Source: JBOFSQ01 sp051651625
Lineage (GTDB): Bacteria > Planctomycetota > Planctomycetia > Pirellulales > Thermoguttaceae
Reading direction: 5' to 3'
Length of the DNA: 64,000 nucleotides
Assembly (NCBI GenBank): GCA_051651625.1
Contig: JBOFSQ010000065.1
Coordinates: 192,415-256,414 of the forward strand
Program-made: the position numbers and the translations under genes
The notes under the pieces: model-generated
Told to the model about the DNA's origin: nothing
The model's input: the letters and a program-made list of their open reading frames with translations, nothing else
Database searches by the model: none
Shown: piece after piece, positions 25,421 through 35,500 of the stretch
How positions within the stretch are numbered: position 1 is the first letter of the stretch
Layout: each line of letters starts with the position of its first letter

Positions 25421-25448
25421 CACTCGCTTACGCTTCGTGCTCTGATTT
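25421..25448. repeat. Single GAAGCGTAAGCGAGTG-type unit (inverted)
   Basis: One unit in reverse orientation ending two bases before the start codon of the RND pump gene, so the ribosome-binding region of that gene is repeat-derived. Confidence 0.85.
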
Positions 25449-25449
25449 T

Positions 25450-28400
25450 ATGTTCACATCAATCATAAACTTTTCGCTTCACAATCGCCTCTTGGTTTTG
25501 GCGTTGTCGGTGCTGCTGATTGTCTTTGGCGGTTATCGCGCGACGCTTTTGCCGGTTGACGTGCTTCCCGATTTGAGTCGTCCGCGCGTGATCGTGATGG
25601 CGGAGTGTCTCGGCATGGCACCCGAAGAAGTCGAGACGCTCGTGACGGTTCCGATGGAGATGTACCTCAACGGCGCGAGCGGCGTTACGACACTTCGTAG
25701 CAGTTCAACGTCTGGACTTTCGGTACTCACAATCGAGTTTGACTGGAGTATTGATCCGTTTCGTTGTCGCCAAATTGTCGAGGAACGTTTGCAGCTTGCA
25801 CGCGACCGGTTGCCTGCGGCGGTCACACCGCGAATGCTCCCGATGGCGTCGATGATGGGGCAAGTTATGTACCTCACACTTTGGGACGAGGCGGAGCATC
25901 TCTCACCGATGGAGCTGCGTTCGCTTGCCGACCGCGTCGTGCGTCCGCGCATCTTGAACGCGGGCGGCGTTTCGGAAGTGCTCGTCATCGGCGGCGACGT
26001 TCGGCAGTATCAAGTTCTCACGCGACTCGATGACATGTTCCGCAACCACGTCACACTCGCCGACATCCGCCGCGCACTCGAAGGGAGCAGCCGCAACGTC
26101 ACCGGCGGCGTCCTCACCGGACAAGGCCCCGACGAACTGCTCGTGCGTTCAATCGGTCGCGTCGAAACCATCGACGACTTGCGTTCGCTCGTCGTCAAGG
26201 GCGACAACGATCCGCCGATTCTCCTCCACCAAGTTGCAGACATTGAAATCGCTCCAGCGGCGAAAGTCGGTGCGAGCGGAGTCTACATCAAAAACCCCGA
26301 TGGTTCGACACTCTCGCGGCCAGCGGTGGTGCTCATCGTCGAGAAGCAAGTCAGCGAAGACACCCGCGCACTGTCGCAGCGAATCCTCAACATCGCCGCG
26401 AACATCCAAAAGACAATCAACATCGAATATCCCGACGTGCGAATCGTCCCGCTCTATCAGCAGCAGGCGTTCATCAATCTGGCGATAGCGAACGTCCGCG
26501 AGGCGTTGATCTTGGGCGCGATTCTCATCGTGATTGTTCTCTCGCTGTTTCTGATGAACTTGCGTGCGACGTTAATCACCGTTCTTGCGATGCCGGTTTC
26601 GATCATAACTGCGTGCCTCATATTTGCGTGGTTCGGCCTCTCAATCAACACGATGACACTCGGCGGAATCGCCGTTGCAATAGGCGAACTCGTCGATGAC
26701 GCCATCGTCGATGTCGAAAACATCTACCGCCGACTCCGCGAAAATTTTCAACGTAATCTCGACGAACAACTTTCAACGCTTGTGGTCGTCTTTCGAGCGA
26801 GCTGCGAAATTCGCAACTCGATAGTCTACGGGACGATGATTGTTGTGATCGTTTTCTTCCCGATATTTTTGCTGCCGGGGATGGAAGGGAAGATGTTCGC
26901 GCCGATGGGTGCGGCGTATGTCGTTTCGATATTGTCTTCGCTCGTCGCGTCGATTACGATAACGCCGGTACTCTCGTTTTGGCTGCTTCCGCCAAAAGCG
27001 CGGCGACACCGCGACCGCGAATCGTGGATTCTCCGCGTGGCGAAGTGGTGTGCAGAACTTGCGATTCGATTCAGTCTCACGTTTCCGAAAGCGATTCTCG
27101 CCGTGGCGGTTGTCGTAACGGCGTCGGCGGCACTCGTCTTCTTCACGCTGCCGCGCGACTTTATGCCACCGTTCAATGAAGGTGCGCCGCAAGTTAACGT
27201 ATCGCTCGCGCCGGGGAAGTCACTTGCAACGAGTGAAGAGATCGCGTCGCGTGTTGCGCAGGAACTTTTGAAAATCGACGGCGTTCTCTCGGTCGTTCGC
27301 AAAACGGGGCGTGCCGAACTCGACGAACACGCCGTTCCGGTGAACATGTCGGAGATGCTCTGCACACTCGACCTTAAGTCGCCGCGCGGTATCAATGAGA
27401 TTTTCGCCGATATTGAAAACGTAATCTCGCCCGAAAATCTCCCCGGCGTTGTCGCGTTTTACGACCAGCCGTTACAGCACCTCATCGCACACCTGCGAAC
27501 GGGGACTCGTGCGAAGATAGCCATCAAGGTTCGCGGCGACGACCCGCTCATCTTGCGCAAGCGCGCAAACCAAATACAACAGATCATCAGCGGTATTGCC
27601 GACATCGGAAACCCGCGAATCGACCCCGTTCAGAAAGACATCCCGCAAGTCCAGTTTCGTCTGCGGCGCGATGTGATGGCGACGTGCGGACTCATCCCCG
27701 AAGATGTCAGTGCGATGATCGAAATGGCGATGCAGGGCGTCGTTGCAACGCAGGTTCTCGAAGGGCGTTACGCAACCGACGTGCTGCTACGCATCAACGA
27801 CTCCGACCGCGAAAATCTCGAAACGCTCGCACAAATACCGATCCAAACGCCGAGCGGCACGCTGCTACCACTCGCCGCCATCGCCGAGATCGACGCAAAT
27901 GCAACCGGCCCGAGTCGCATCGATCACGAAGCGGGACAGACGCAGGTTACGATTCAAATGAACCCGCGGCTGCGCAGTTCGGTCGATGTGAAAAACGACA
28001 TCGACCGTGCCCTCGCTCCAAATCTTGCAGAACTCACGAGTCACAACGTTCACCTTGAAATCACTGGGCTTTTTCAGAGTGAACAGGAGTCGTCGCAGCG
28101 ACTGCTTTTGCTTTCGTGTATATCGCTCGTGTCGATATTTCTGGTGCTCTACAGTATGTTTGGGTCGGCGAACATCGTGCTTCAAATTATGTCGTCGCTT
28201 CCGCTTGCGCTTGTTGGTGCGGTGGCGGCGATAGTGGTAACGGGGCAAGCGCGTTCGATTCCGAATCTTGTCGGGATGATTGCGATTTGCGGGATCGCGT
28301 CGCGGAACGGGATTTTGATCATCGACCATTATTTCCATCTGATGCGTGAAGAGGGCGAGTCGATGTCGAAAGAAATGATCGTCCGCGCGGGGCGTGACCG

Positions 28401-28644
28401 CGTTGCACCTGTTTTGATGACAGCACTAACTTCTATGCTCGGACTGCTGCCGCTCACGTTCTCGCCCGACACACCGGGCCGCGAGATTCTCTACCCGATA
28501 GCAACGGTCGTCGTCGGTGGACTCTTCACGTCAACGCTCACCGAATTCTTCGTCCGCCCAGCACTGTTTTGGGTCTTTGGGAAGAAGGTGGTGGAGCTTC
28601 GTCATTCCCGCGAAGGCGGGAATGATGAACGTATACGCGAATAG
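25450..28644 (+). CDS. RND efflux transporter (AcrB/CusA type)
   Basis: A 1064-residue inner-membrane pump. The N-terminal helix (FSLHNRLLVLALSVLLIVFGGYRATLLPVDVLPDL) is typical. The first membrane block reads LILGAILIVIVLSLFLMNLRATLI, and the TM4 segment is GIAVAIGELVDDAIVDVENIYRRL with the acidic pair used for proton relay. The second block is QRLLLLSCISLVSIFLVLYSMFGS and a final AGRDRVAPVLMTALTSMLGLLPL. It is a full-length HME/HAE-like pump, substrate unknown; metal or hydrophobic compounds are both possible. The last residues (RHSREGGNDERIRE) are encoded by the GTCATTCCCGC hairpin repeat and the stop TAG by the next MITE-like element, so the natural C-terminus has been replaced. Confidence 0.93.
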   Translation: MFTSIINFSLHNRLLVLALSVLLIVFGGYRATLLPVDVLPDLSRPRVIVMAECLGMAPEEVETLVTVPMEMYLNGASGVTTLRSSSTSGLSVLTIEFDWSIDPFRCRQIVEERLQLARDRLPAAVTPRMLPMASMMGQVMYLTLWDEAEHLSPMELRSLADRVVRPRILNAGGVSEVLVIGGDVRQYQVLTRLDDMFRNHVTLADIRRALEGSSRNVTGGVLTGQGPDELLVRSIGRVETIDDLRSLVVKGDNDPPILLHQVADIEIAPAAKVGASGVYIKNPDGSTLSRPAVVLIVEKQVSEDTRALSQRILNIAANIQKTINIEYPDVRIVPLYQQQAFINLAIANVREALILGAILIVIVLSLFLMNLRATLITVLAMPVSIITACLIFAWFGLSINTMTLGGIAVAIGELVDDAIVDVENIYRRLRENFQRNLDEQLSTLVVVFRASCEIRNSIVYGTMIVVIVFFPIFLLPGMEGKMFAPMGAAYVVSILSSLVASITITPVLSFWLLPPKARRHRDRESWILRVAKWCAELAIRFSLTFPKAILAVAVVVTASAALVFFTLPRDFMPPFNEGAPQVNVSLAPGKSLATSEEIASRVAQELLKIDGVLSVVRKTGRAELDEHAVPVNMSEMLCTLDLKSPRGINEIFADIENVISPENLPGVVAFYDQPLQHLIAHLRTGTRAKIAIKVRGDDPLILRKRANQIQQIISGIADIGNPRIDPVQKDIPQVQFRLRRDVMATCGLIPEDVSAMIEMAMQGVVATQVLEGRYATDVLLRINDSDRENLETLAQIPIQTPSGTLLPLAAIAEIDANATGPSRIDHEAGQTQVTIQMNPRLRSSVDVKNDIDRALAPNLAELTSHNVHLEITGLFQSEQESSQRLLLLSCISLVSIFLVLYSMFGSANIVLQIMSSLPLALVGAVAAIVVTGQARSIPNLVGMIAICGIASRNGILIIDHYFHLMREEGESMSKEMIVRAGRDRVAPVLMTALTSMLGLLPLTFSPDTPGREILYPIATVVVGGLFTSTLTEFFVRPALFWVFGKKVVELRHSREGGNDERIRE
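28600..28627. repeat. GTCATTCCCGCGAAGGCGGGAATGA hairpin
   Basis: Short perfect hairpin GTCATTCCCGC / GCGGGAATGA inside the 3' end of the RND pump gene. It is the same hairpin type as at the ends of the composite elements. It encodes the last residues of the pump. Confidence 0.85.
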
Positions 28645-28755
28645 ACCTGTTCGGAAACTTGCACTCACACTGCGGTTCGGCATAGCCGAACCCTTCAACG
28701 CCTGCGGCGTATGCCAACTGGAGGGTTCGGCTATGCCCGAACCTGAACCGCGAAC
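28642..28755. repeat. MITE-like palindromic element, copy 5 (right end missing)
   Basis: Left end TAGACCTGTTCGGAAAC is complete and its first three bases are the stop codon of the RND pump. Inner arms and the ACGCCTGCGGCGT palindrome are present; the right terminus is lost after GAACCTGAAC. Confidence 0.88.
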
Positions 28756-28880
28756 ACTTCTCTAGCGGAACAATCGTCACAACCGCTCAATCTACTGACG
28801 CGACTCAAACGACTGGGCAATGCGGGCGATAACGCGGCAGATTGTCGATTGGGGTCTCTGGGTGAAATGTGGTGAAACGA

Positions 28881-31800
28881 ATGACGCGACCAGCAATAAA
28901 CATAGTTTGTACTTGCGCCGCTGCGATTCTGTTCGCAGTGGCAACAGTGTTCGCAGATGCAACGCCAAGTACGCTCACGTCACCAACTGCTTCTTCGGCG
29001 GCGACGATGACAACCGCGCCAGCAGTACCGCTCGCAATGCCGCAACCAAACGGAACGTCATCGCCAGCAACACCACCGGTCACATCTCCCACTGCGGCAT
29101 CGTTACCAGCCACCACAACCGAACCGGTTATCACGCGACTTCAGCGCGTCGTCAACGACGTTGTATACCTCGTCGATGTCGCAACCGGAAAACGAGTCAT
29201 GCTGCTTCCCGGTGACTGGTCGCCAGATGTCATCGACGAGTTTCATCGCTTCTTAACACGCGACCGCCAGTCGCCTGAAACGCCGTACACAATACGTCTC
29301 CTCCGCGCCGAAGGCCGCGTTGAGCCGGTCAGCACAAACGCCGACCAACCTGTCGCAAGTTTGCTCCGATTGCGAATCAATCTCGAAGTTGTTACACGTT
29401 CGCAGGGCGTTGTTCGTGTACCGATAGCGATGTCCGAAGGGGCAATCCTCGCTGGCGGCGAACCACTCACTTGTACCGGTCACGGACGCGCTGAACTCAC
29501 CATCGCCCCCGACGGAACGTACATTCTGATCATCACGAATAACACCGAAAACGACGCCAACGGCGAATCGGTAAACGGTGCGCCGTACACAACCAATGTC
29601 GCACTTACGCTGTGTTTCCCCGTTGTGGCAACGGGCGAGAACGACTATCGGTGCGTGATCTCATTTCCGAACGCACTCACTTCCGAAATGAAGGTGACTG
29701 TTCCGATGGCCGACGCCGCCGCGACCGTGCCACGCGACGCCATTTTGCTCGCTTCCGAACCGAGTGGAGCACGCCAACAAGATACAACGTTTACGATTCA
29801 GTCGCTCAAAAATCGTTTTGAGTTGTCGTGGCGGCCACTCCACAGAGACCTCGTCCGCGAGAGACCAGTCGTTGTCGCCGAGAACGGCGTTGTCGTCGTC
29901 CGTCTCACGCCGAGCGAAACACGTTACGAAGCGGAGATTCCAGTACGCAGTCTGACAACGCCAATCGACCGCATCTCGGTGCGTCTCCCCGTCGGTGCCA
30001 CACTCGATGCGACGACGCGGCACTCGGTCGTAAACTACTCCGTCCGCCCAGCACCGCAGAACGACCCAACTCGCGGCGAAGTTTTGGAGATCGCGTTCAA
30101 CCCGCCGACACTCGGCCCCGTCTCACTCACACTCCGCGCAACTCACGCCGTTACCGAAGGGAACGAAGACAACTGGAGTGAAACTGTCGGCGGGTTTGAA
30201 GTCATCGGCGCAGAAAAGCAGTTCGGTACGATAACGGTAATCGCACCGAACGATGTTCACACGTCTTGGAGCCACGGCAGCGGACTTCACCGCGCACCGC
30301 TACCGCCAGAACTCGCAAGCGAATCCGCAGCAAAGTTCGACTACTTCACCGTACCGTTCGCCATTCAAACAAAGGTGCGCACGCCGCAAAGTCGCATCAA
30401 CGTCAAGCCCGAACACGTCATCCAAATCTCACGCGACCGCGCGCTGCTCACGTCGCGTTTCACGTTCAACATCTACGGCACGAAGACCGACCTACTACAA
30501 ATCGATCTCGGCACTTGGAGATGGATCGAACTCGGCCCGTCTCACCTAATCGACATCGGTGGAGTCTTCAAAGACGCGAACAATCGTCTCTATATTCCGC
30601 TTCGTGGACTCACCGAAGGTGTTGTTGACATCGAACTGAAGGCGTATCTGCCGTGGGAACTTTTGACGGCCACAACACCAAAGCTCCTCGACTTTCCGAT
30701 CCCGATGCCGATTGGCGATTGGGTTGAACCGGCACCGGTTGCTATCGTCCCCGCCGACAACATTAAGCTGTTTCCGGTATCGCGCGACTCGGCGTATGAC
30801 TGGCTCGACGTTTCGCAAGTCACAACCGATTTGGTCTCGCACATTCGCCGTTTTCTGCTGTTCCGCAGTGAGATTCCGCGGAAGCAGCAGGAGCCGCTAA
30901 TCTATCAAACCAGCGGCGACACGCCGGTTTTTGTGGCGGGTGTGCTGTACACTCCGAGACGAGTGTCGATGGTCTCCGAAACGGTGATTCGTCCAACAGA
31001 ACCGAGCGAACAAGTTACGCAGACTATCGGTTACACCGTCGAGTTTGAACCGCTAGAACGAGTCACTCTTTGGGTGCCAAGCATTCTTGACCAGAACCCA
31101 ACCCAGAATCAGAAGGCGACGCTGCGAGTTTCTCTCGCGGGGAAGAGCGACCAACTAACGATCAGCACCGTACCGGGAGAAACAATCCAAAAAGATGGAA
31201 TCGTCTACGTTAAGAAGAGCATACTTCTTGCCGGACTCGGCTACTCGTCGCTGGTGTTATCGTACTCGATTGATCCGATTGATGTTCGTCAAGGCGTTTC
31301 GATTCAGCGAACGATTCCACTCGTCGTTCCCGCAGACCCGTTTCCGCTCATTCAGTCGGTAACGGTGGAAGTGCCACGCGGGATCGGTGTTACACTCTAC
31401 GACACGTCACGAACAACGTGGACACCGCGCGAGACGAAATCGTATTCAGTCTATCAGCAACAGCGGTTTACGTTTGTCGCAAGCGATGTCGCACCGCAAC
31501 CGACGATCAACATTCAGCTCGCACTCGACGACCCCGATGCGCTCGGCATGACGGTCGTTCGTCGCGTGTGGCTGCAAACGTGGCTCAAGGGCGACGTTCG
31601 CACCGACTTTTTGGCAATGCTCGTCTCAACGAATCGTCCGTCGTTGACAATCAAACTTCCGCCCGGTGTGGTGGCCGACAAGTGTCACGCCCTTGTCGGT
31701 GGCGTCTCCGTCGTTGCGCCGCTACTCGGCGACAACGAAATACAGATACCGCTCGGCGAAAACCGGTCGCGTGAACCGGTCGTCGTTGACGTTCGTTACC

Positions 31801-32462
31801 AGCTCCCAGCGCAATCGGGCGCGTGGCCAACACTCGAACTACCACAGTTTCTTCAGAGTACGCTCGTTCGCAACGTCTACTGGAACGTCGTCTTGCCGTC
31901 GCAGCAACACCTCGTCAGCACGCCAGCGGGCTGGACGCCCGAATATAGATGGAAGTGGAACGGCTTCTTCTGGACGCGCGCACCGCTCATCGACATCGCC
32001 CAGATCGACTTCCCTAGCGATCTCCTGAAAGACTACACCGCATCGCCACAGACGAATCAGTATTTGTTTAGCTCGTTCAATCCGAGTGGGGCGGCGAGTC
32101 TTGTGGTGTTGAGTCGTTCGGTGATGGTGTTTGTTGCCAGTGCGTTTGTACTTGCGGCGAGTCTTGCGGTGATATACTTCCCACGACTTCGGTACGCAAC
32201 GTCTCTCGTAATTTTACTTTTGGCGACCGTGGCAGCCGTCATAGTCCAGCCGACGCTTTCGCTGCTGGCGATGCAGGCGTCTGTTTTGGGGATACTGCTC
32301 GTGATAGTTTCGCTCTATTTTTATCGTCTGTTTGTTGTAAGAAAGCCTTACGCCTTGGCTCCAGTTGGTGACGCCGCCCCGTCGCAACACACTCCTTATG
32401 CCGTTATTATTGACGAGTCCGAAGTGGCTCCAGCGGCAATTGCACCGGAGCAAGGCGCGTGA
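28881..32462 (+). CDS. Giant exported membrane-anchored protein of unknown function (A)
   Basis: A 1193-residue protein I do not recognise. An N-terminal signal (ATG 28881; GTG 28869 also possible) is followed by a Thr/Ser/Pro/Ala-rich linker (about 30-80). From residue 80 to 1080 the sequence is a long series of beta-rich segments without Cys pairs or enzymatic motifs: VVYLVDVATGKRVMLLPGDW, FELSWRPLHRD, SLTLRATHAV, FTFNIYGTKTDLLQIDLGTWRW, GYSSLVLSYSIDP. The last 120 residues hold three transmembrane helices and a cytoplasmic tail. So most of the protein would lie in the periplasm, tethered at its C-terminus. It is the first of three proteins of the same layout; its stop is followed 138 bases later by the next one. 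Likely planctomycete-specific. Confidence 0.8.
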   Translation: MTRPAINIVCTCAAAILFAVATVFADATPSTLTSPTASSAATMTTAPAVPLAMPQPNGTSSPATPPVTSPTAASLPATTTEPVITRLQRVVNDVVYLVDVATGKRVMLLPGDWSPDVIDEFHRFLTRDRQSPETPYTIRLLRAEGRVEPVSTNADQPVASLLRLRINLEVVTRSQGVVRVPIAMSEGAILAGGEPLTCTGHGRAELTIAPDGTYILIITNNTENDANGESVNGAPYTTNVALTLCFPVVATGENDYRCVISFPNALTSEMKVTVPMADAAATVPRDAILLASEPSGARQQDTTFTIQSLKNRFELSWRPLHRDLVRERPVVVAENGVVVVRLTPSETRYEAEIPVRSLTTPIDRISVRLPVGATLDATTRHSVVNYSVRPAPQNDPTRGEVLEIAFNPPTLGPVSLTLRATHAVTEGNEDNWSETVGGFEVIGAEKQFGTITVIAPNDVHTSWSHGSGLHRAPLPPELASESAAKFDYFTVPFAIQTKVRTPQSRINVKPEHVIQISRDRALLTSRFTFNIYGTKTDLLQIDLGTWRWIELGPSHLIDIGGVFKDANNRLYIPLRGLTEGVVDIELKAYLPWELLTATTPKLLDFPIPMPIGDWVEPAPVAIVPADNIKLFPVSRDSAYDWLDVSQVTTDLVSHIRRFLLFRSEIPRKQQEPLIYQTSGDTPVFVAGVLYTPRRVSMVSETVIRPTEPSEQVTQTIGYTVEFEPLERVTLWVPSILDQNPTQNQKATLRVSLAGKSDQLTISTVPGETIQKDGIVYVKKSILLAGLGYSSLVLSYSIDPIDVRQGVSIQRTIPLVVPADPFPLIQSVTVEVPRGIGVTLYDTSRTTWTPRETKSYSVYQQQRFTFVASDVAPQPTINIQLALDDPDALGMTVVRRVWLQTWLKGDVRTDFLAMLVSTNRPSLTIKLPPGVVADKCHALVGGVSVVAPLLGDNEIQIPLGENRSREPVVVDVRYQLPAQSGAWPTLELPQFLQSTLVRNVYWNVVLPSQQHLVSTPAGWTPEYRWKWNGFFWTRAPLIDIAQIDFPSDLLKDYTASPQTNQYLFSSFNPSGAASLVVLSRSVMVFVASAFVLAASLAVIYFPRLRYATSLVILLLATVAAVIVQPTLSLLAMQASVLGILLVIVSLYFYRLFVVRKPYALAPVGDAAPSQHTPYAVIIDESEVAPAAIAPEQGA

Positions 32463-32599
32463 TGTGCGACCGCCGTTTACGGTTACAAATCGTGTACTCG
32501 TTCACGGAATTGACCGCGTTGCCGTGTTTGCCCCGACGGGGCAAAGGACAAATAGCAAAACAAACCGTGAACGGTTGCCGGAAAACAATCATTGTTACC

Positions 32600-35500
32600 A
32601 TGCGTTTGATTTGGTTCGCACTACTTTTCGTTGCCGCATTTTTGCCGGTCTTCGGTCAGGACGAAGGTCGAGACAATGTTGCGCGCTACCGGTATTGGTA
32701 CGTCCCGTATCAGCAACCGGAGGTTTGGCCACTCGGCGACGCGCCTTGTTATGTACCGATCTCGCGGCACGATTTCGATGCGTGGATCGCACAGTTTGAG
32801 CGTTCCGATTTGGTCGCTGCGCCGCTGTTTCGTGACGCTCGTTACACCGCACGTCTTGAAGCGGGCGTCTTGAGTGGCCGTGCGGAGTTCACGTTACCAC
32901 TCACATCAGACGCAAACATTTCACCAACAACGCTCGCAACATCAACGATTTGGTTTCGCGCAGACGTACCCACGTCTACCACCGATTCCAGTGCCAACAT
33001 CGTGACAGGCGAATGGTCACTCGGCGGATTATCGACAAACGCAAACACGCTCGTCTTCGCGTTCAAACTCCCCGAAAGTGTCTCGACAGAAATTGAACTC
33101 GCACTCCCCGCTGTTTGGACGCCGACGGTTTCCAGCGGCTTCGTCGTCGGCCCAGTTACGCAAACAGCAAACGACACTATCAAAAATTGGCGAATCATTC
33201 TCGGTACTCGTTCGAGCACTACGCTCACGCTAACCCGTCCGCCGCTTGCTTTAGTAGCACATCAGCAGACAGGGATTACCGAAACAATTCTCTGGGATGT
33301 CGCTCCGCAAGGGATGCAGGCGACATCGAAGATCACGTTTGACACGACCGATCCGCGTCCGCGCGAGTTCTTTCTCGATCTCGATGCGCCGCTCCGGCTC
33401 GTCGATGTCAAGTGCGACGAAGTCCCCGTCACATTTCTGCCGGTCGAGCAACCGCTAGTCGATGCAGAATCGCCTAGTGAAACCGGCGACACGGTGCGGC
33501 GACAGCGAGTATTGATCCGTCTCCCCGAATCGACATCACCGGAGATGACCGAGCTTGAAGTCACGGCGCAGGCCGCCGTCTCCATAACGGATCAGCCGAC
33601 ATTGACTACACTCGAACTGCCGAAGATGCGACTGGTGTCGCCTTCGATATATGTCCGCGAGTCGCGCGGAACACTGCTGGTACGCCGCCCACTTTTAGTC
33701 CGCGAGATAGCGATTCAGCGGGCGTCACAAACATCGCCCGTCGGTATCAACGAACGACCAGACCGCGATGTCTTTGCATTCCAGTTCTTCGACGGCGATG
33801 CGTCGGTGACAGTGCGTCTCGACCAGCAGCGAAGTGAGTTTGCGTGGAGTTCGGGGACGCAAGTTTTTTGGAACGGTTCCGAGATCGCAGCCTCAATGAC
33901 GCTCGATGTTTCCGCCGCTTACGGGAACGTCTACTTACTTGAGTTCCCGATCCACGCCGGTTGGAACATCGAATCGGTGCAGTGGGCGAACGCCTCTGAC
34001 GCTGTTTCGTGGAGTGTTCGGCACGACATCGCAGATTCAACCACCGAGCCACACACCGGCGGACGAACGCTCGAAGTAAAACTGGCCACACCACTTGAAG
34101 TCGGCGGCCCGTCGCGTCGCCTCCGCATCGAGGGGCGACACTCCGGCGGACTTACGTCGTCGCTGGCGAATCTGATTCCGATAGCGATGTCGTTTCCGCT
34201 TCGGGGTGAACACGGCGTCGCCATCGACACGCCGGAGACGTTTAGACTTCAGTGGGACTTGTTGCGTTTTCCAAAGCGACAGATTCTCGCAAACAACAAC
34301 CCGCTAGTCGAGAGACGGTTCTCGGAAAACCCCGACGGAACACTCTTCCCGCTTCAGCGTGCGACATCGCAACTCGATCTGATGTTGGTCCCGCAACAAC
34401 CCGCACTCGCCGTCAACATCGAGGCACACATCGTCGTCCGTGAACAGGAGGTACAGCAGGTCTATTCGTTTCGGTGTCGCCCGTCGGGTTCGACGATTGA
34501 TAGTGTCACGATTGAGTTTGCGGCTGATGATCAAGCGTCGTCAGTACCGATTTGGGACTGGCGACTCCGCGACGAAACGGAGCGTCCGCAGGTCGTGCGT
34601 TTGAGTGGCGGTGCGGCCAGCGATTCTTCGGCGGGCGGCTCATCAGGAAGCGTGTGGGAGATTCGCTTCGCCAATCCGCGGAGTGCGGCGTTTGAGATCA
34701 TCGCCACGCGAACACAGCCAATCGTATCTGGGATGTCGATTGCGCTTCCGTCGGTTCTCTCTGCGACAGAGCAGCAAGCAGAACTCTTCATCGAGTCAAC
34801 AGAGTTGGTGCGATTTCGTATCGACAACACACGGCTGGAACTCTTGTCACCACCCGTACCTCAAATGGGTGAGTTCTCAACCGTTAGATCGATCTTGCGA
34901 TACATCCCCGAACAGGAAGTCCGTTCAACAGACCCAGCCGTGCGGCTCCTCGATGCCGATGCCGACTCGGTACTCCCTGCGGCGTGGGTGTGGATACAGC
35001 GTCTTCACTCGCAATTCGAGACCAGCGGCGTGGTACGCAGTAGTGCGATGCTGCGGATCGAAAATCGCGGTACAACCGACTTTGACCTGACGTTCCCCGC
35101 TGGTGTTACCAGCGAAGATATTCGCGGTATTTGGGTCGGCGACAGGCGGCTTGCGTGGGTGCCGAAGGCGGTCACTGCGCCGCTCGTGATCACTATTCCG
35201 CTCCCTGAACGTAATCGCTTCGTTACCGTGACGGTCGAGTTCACGCTGCGTGACCGTCCACTTGCAGAGAAGCGAAAACTGTCACCCGCGACGCCGCAAC
35301 CGAATATCCCAGTCGTCAACGACCAGTGGATCGCGTGGATTCCGCCAGACTTTGTTGTCAGTCACAAGACGACAAAAATTGGTGAGGACTTTCGCAGTAT
35401 CGACTTTTTTTTAACCCCGTCATCGAGTCGTGAGGCACGCCCGTTCGACCCACTCGTAATGTTGACGTGGGACTTTTGGCGACAGCGTCCGTCGCGTGAG

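Noticed and set aside
20631..28644. A complete two-component-regulated tripartite efflux operon
   Set aside because: The histidine kinase is near the efflux genes but no response regulator is present and the genes are divergent; regulation by this kinase is not supported by sequence.
28860..28880. Short GGTGAAATGTGGTGAA word upstream of giant gene A, also at about 17909
   Set aside because: Only two occurrences were noticed and the one at 17909 has the opposite orientation relative to its gene; not enough for a regulatory site.
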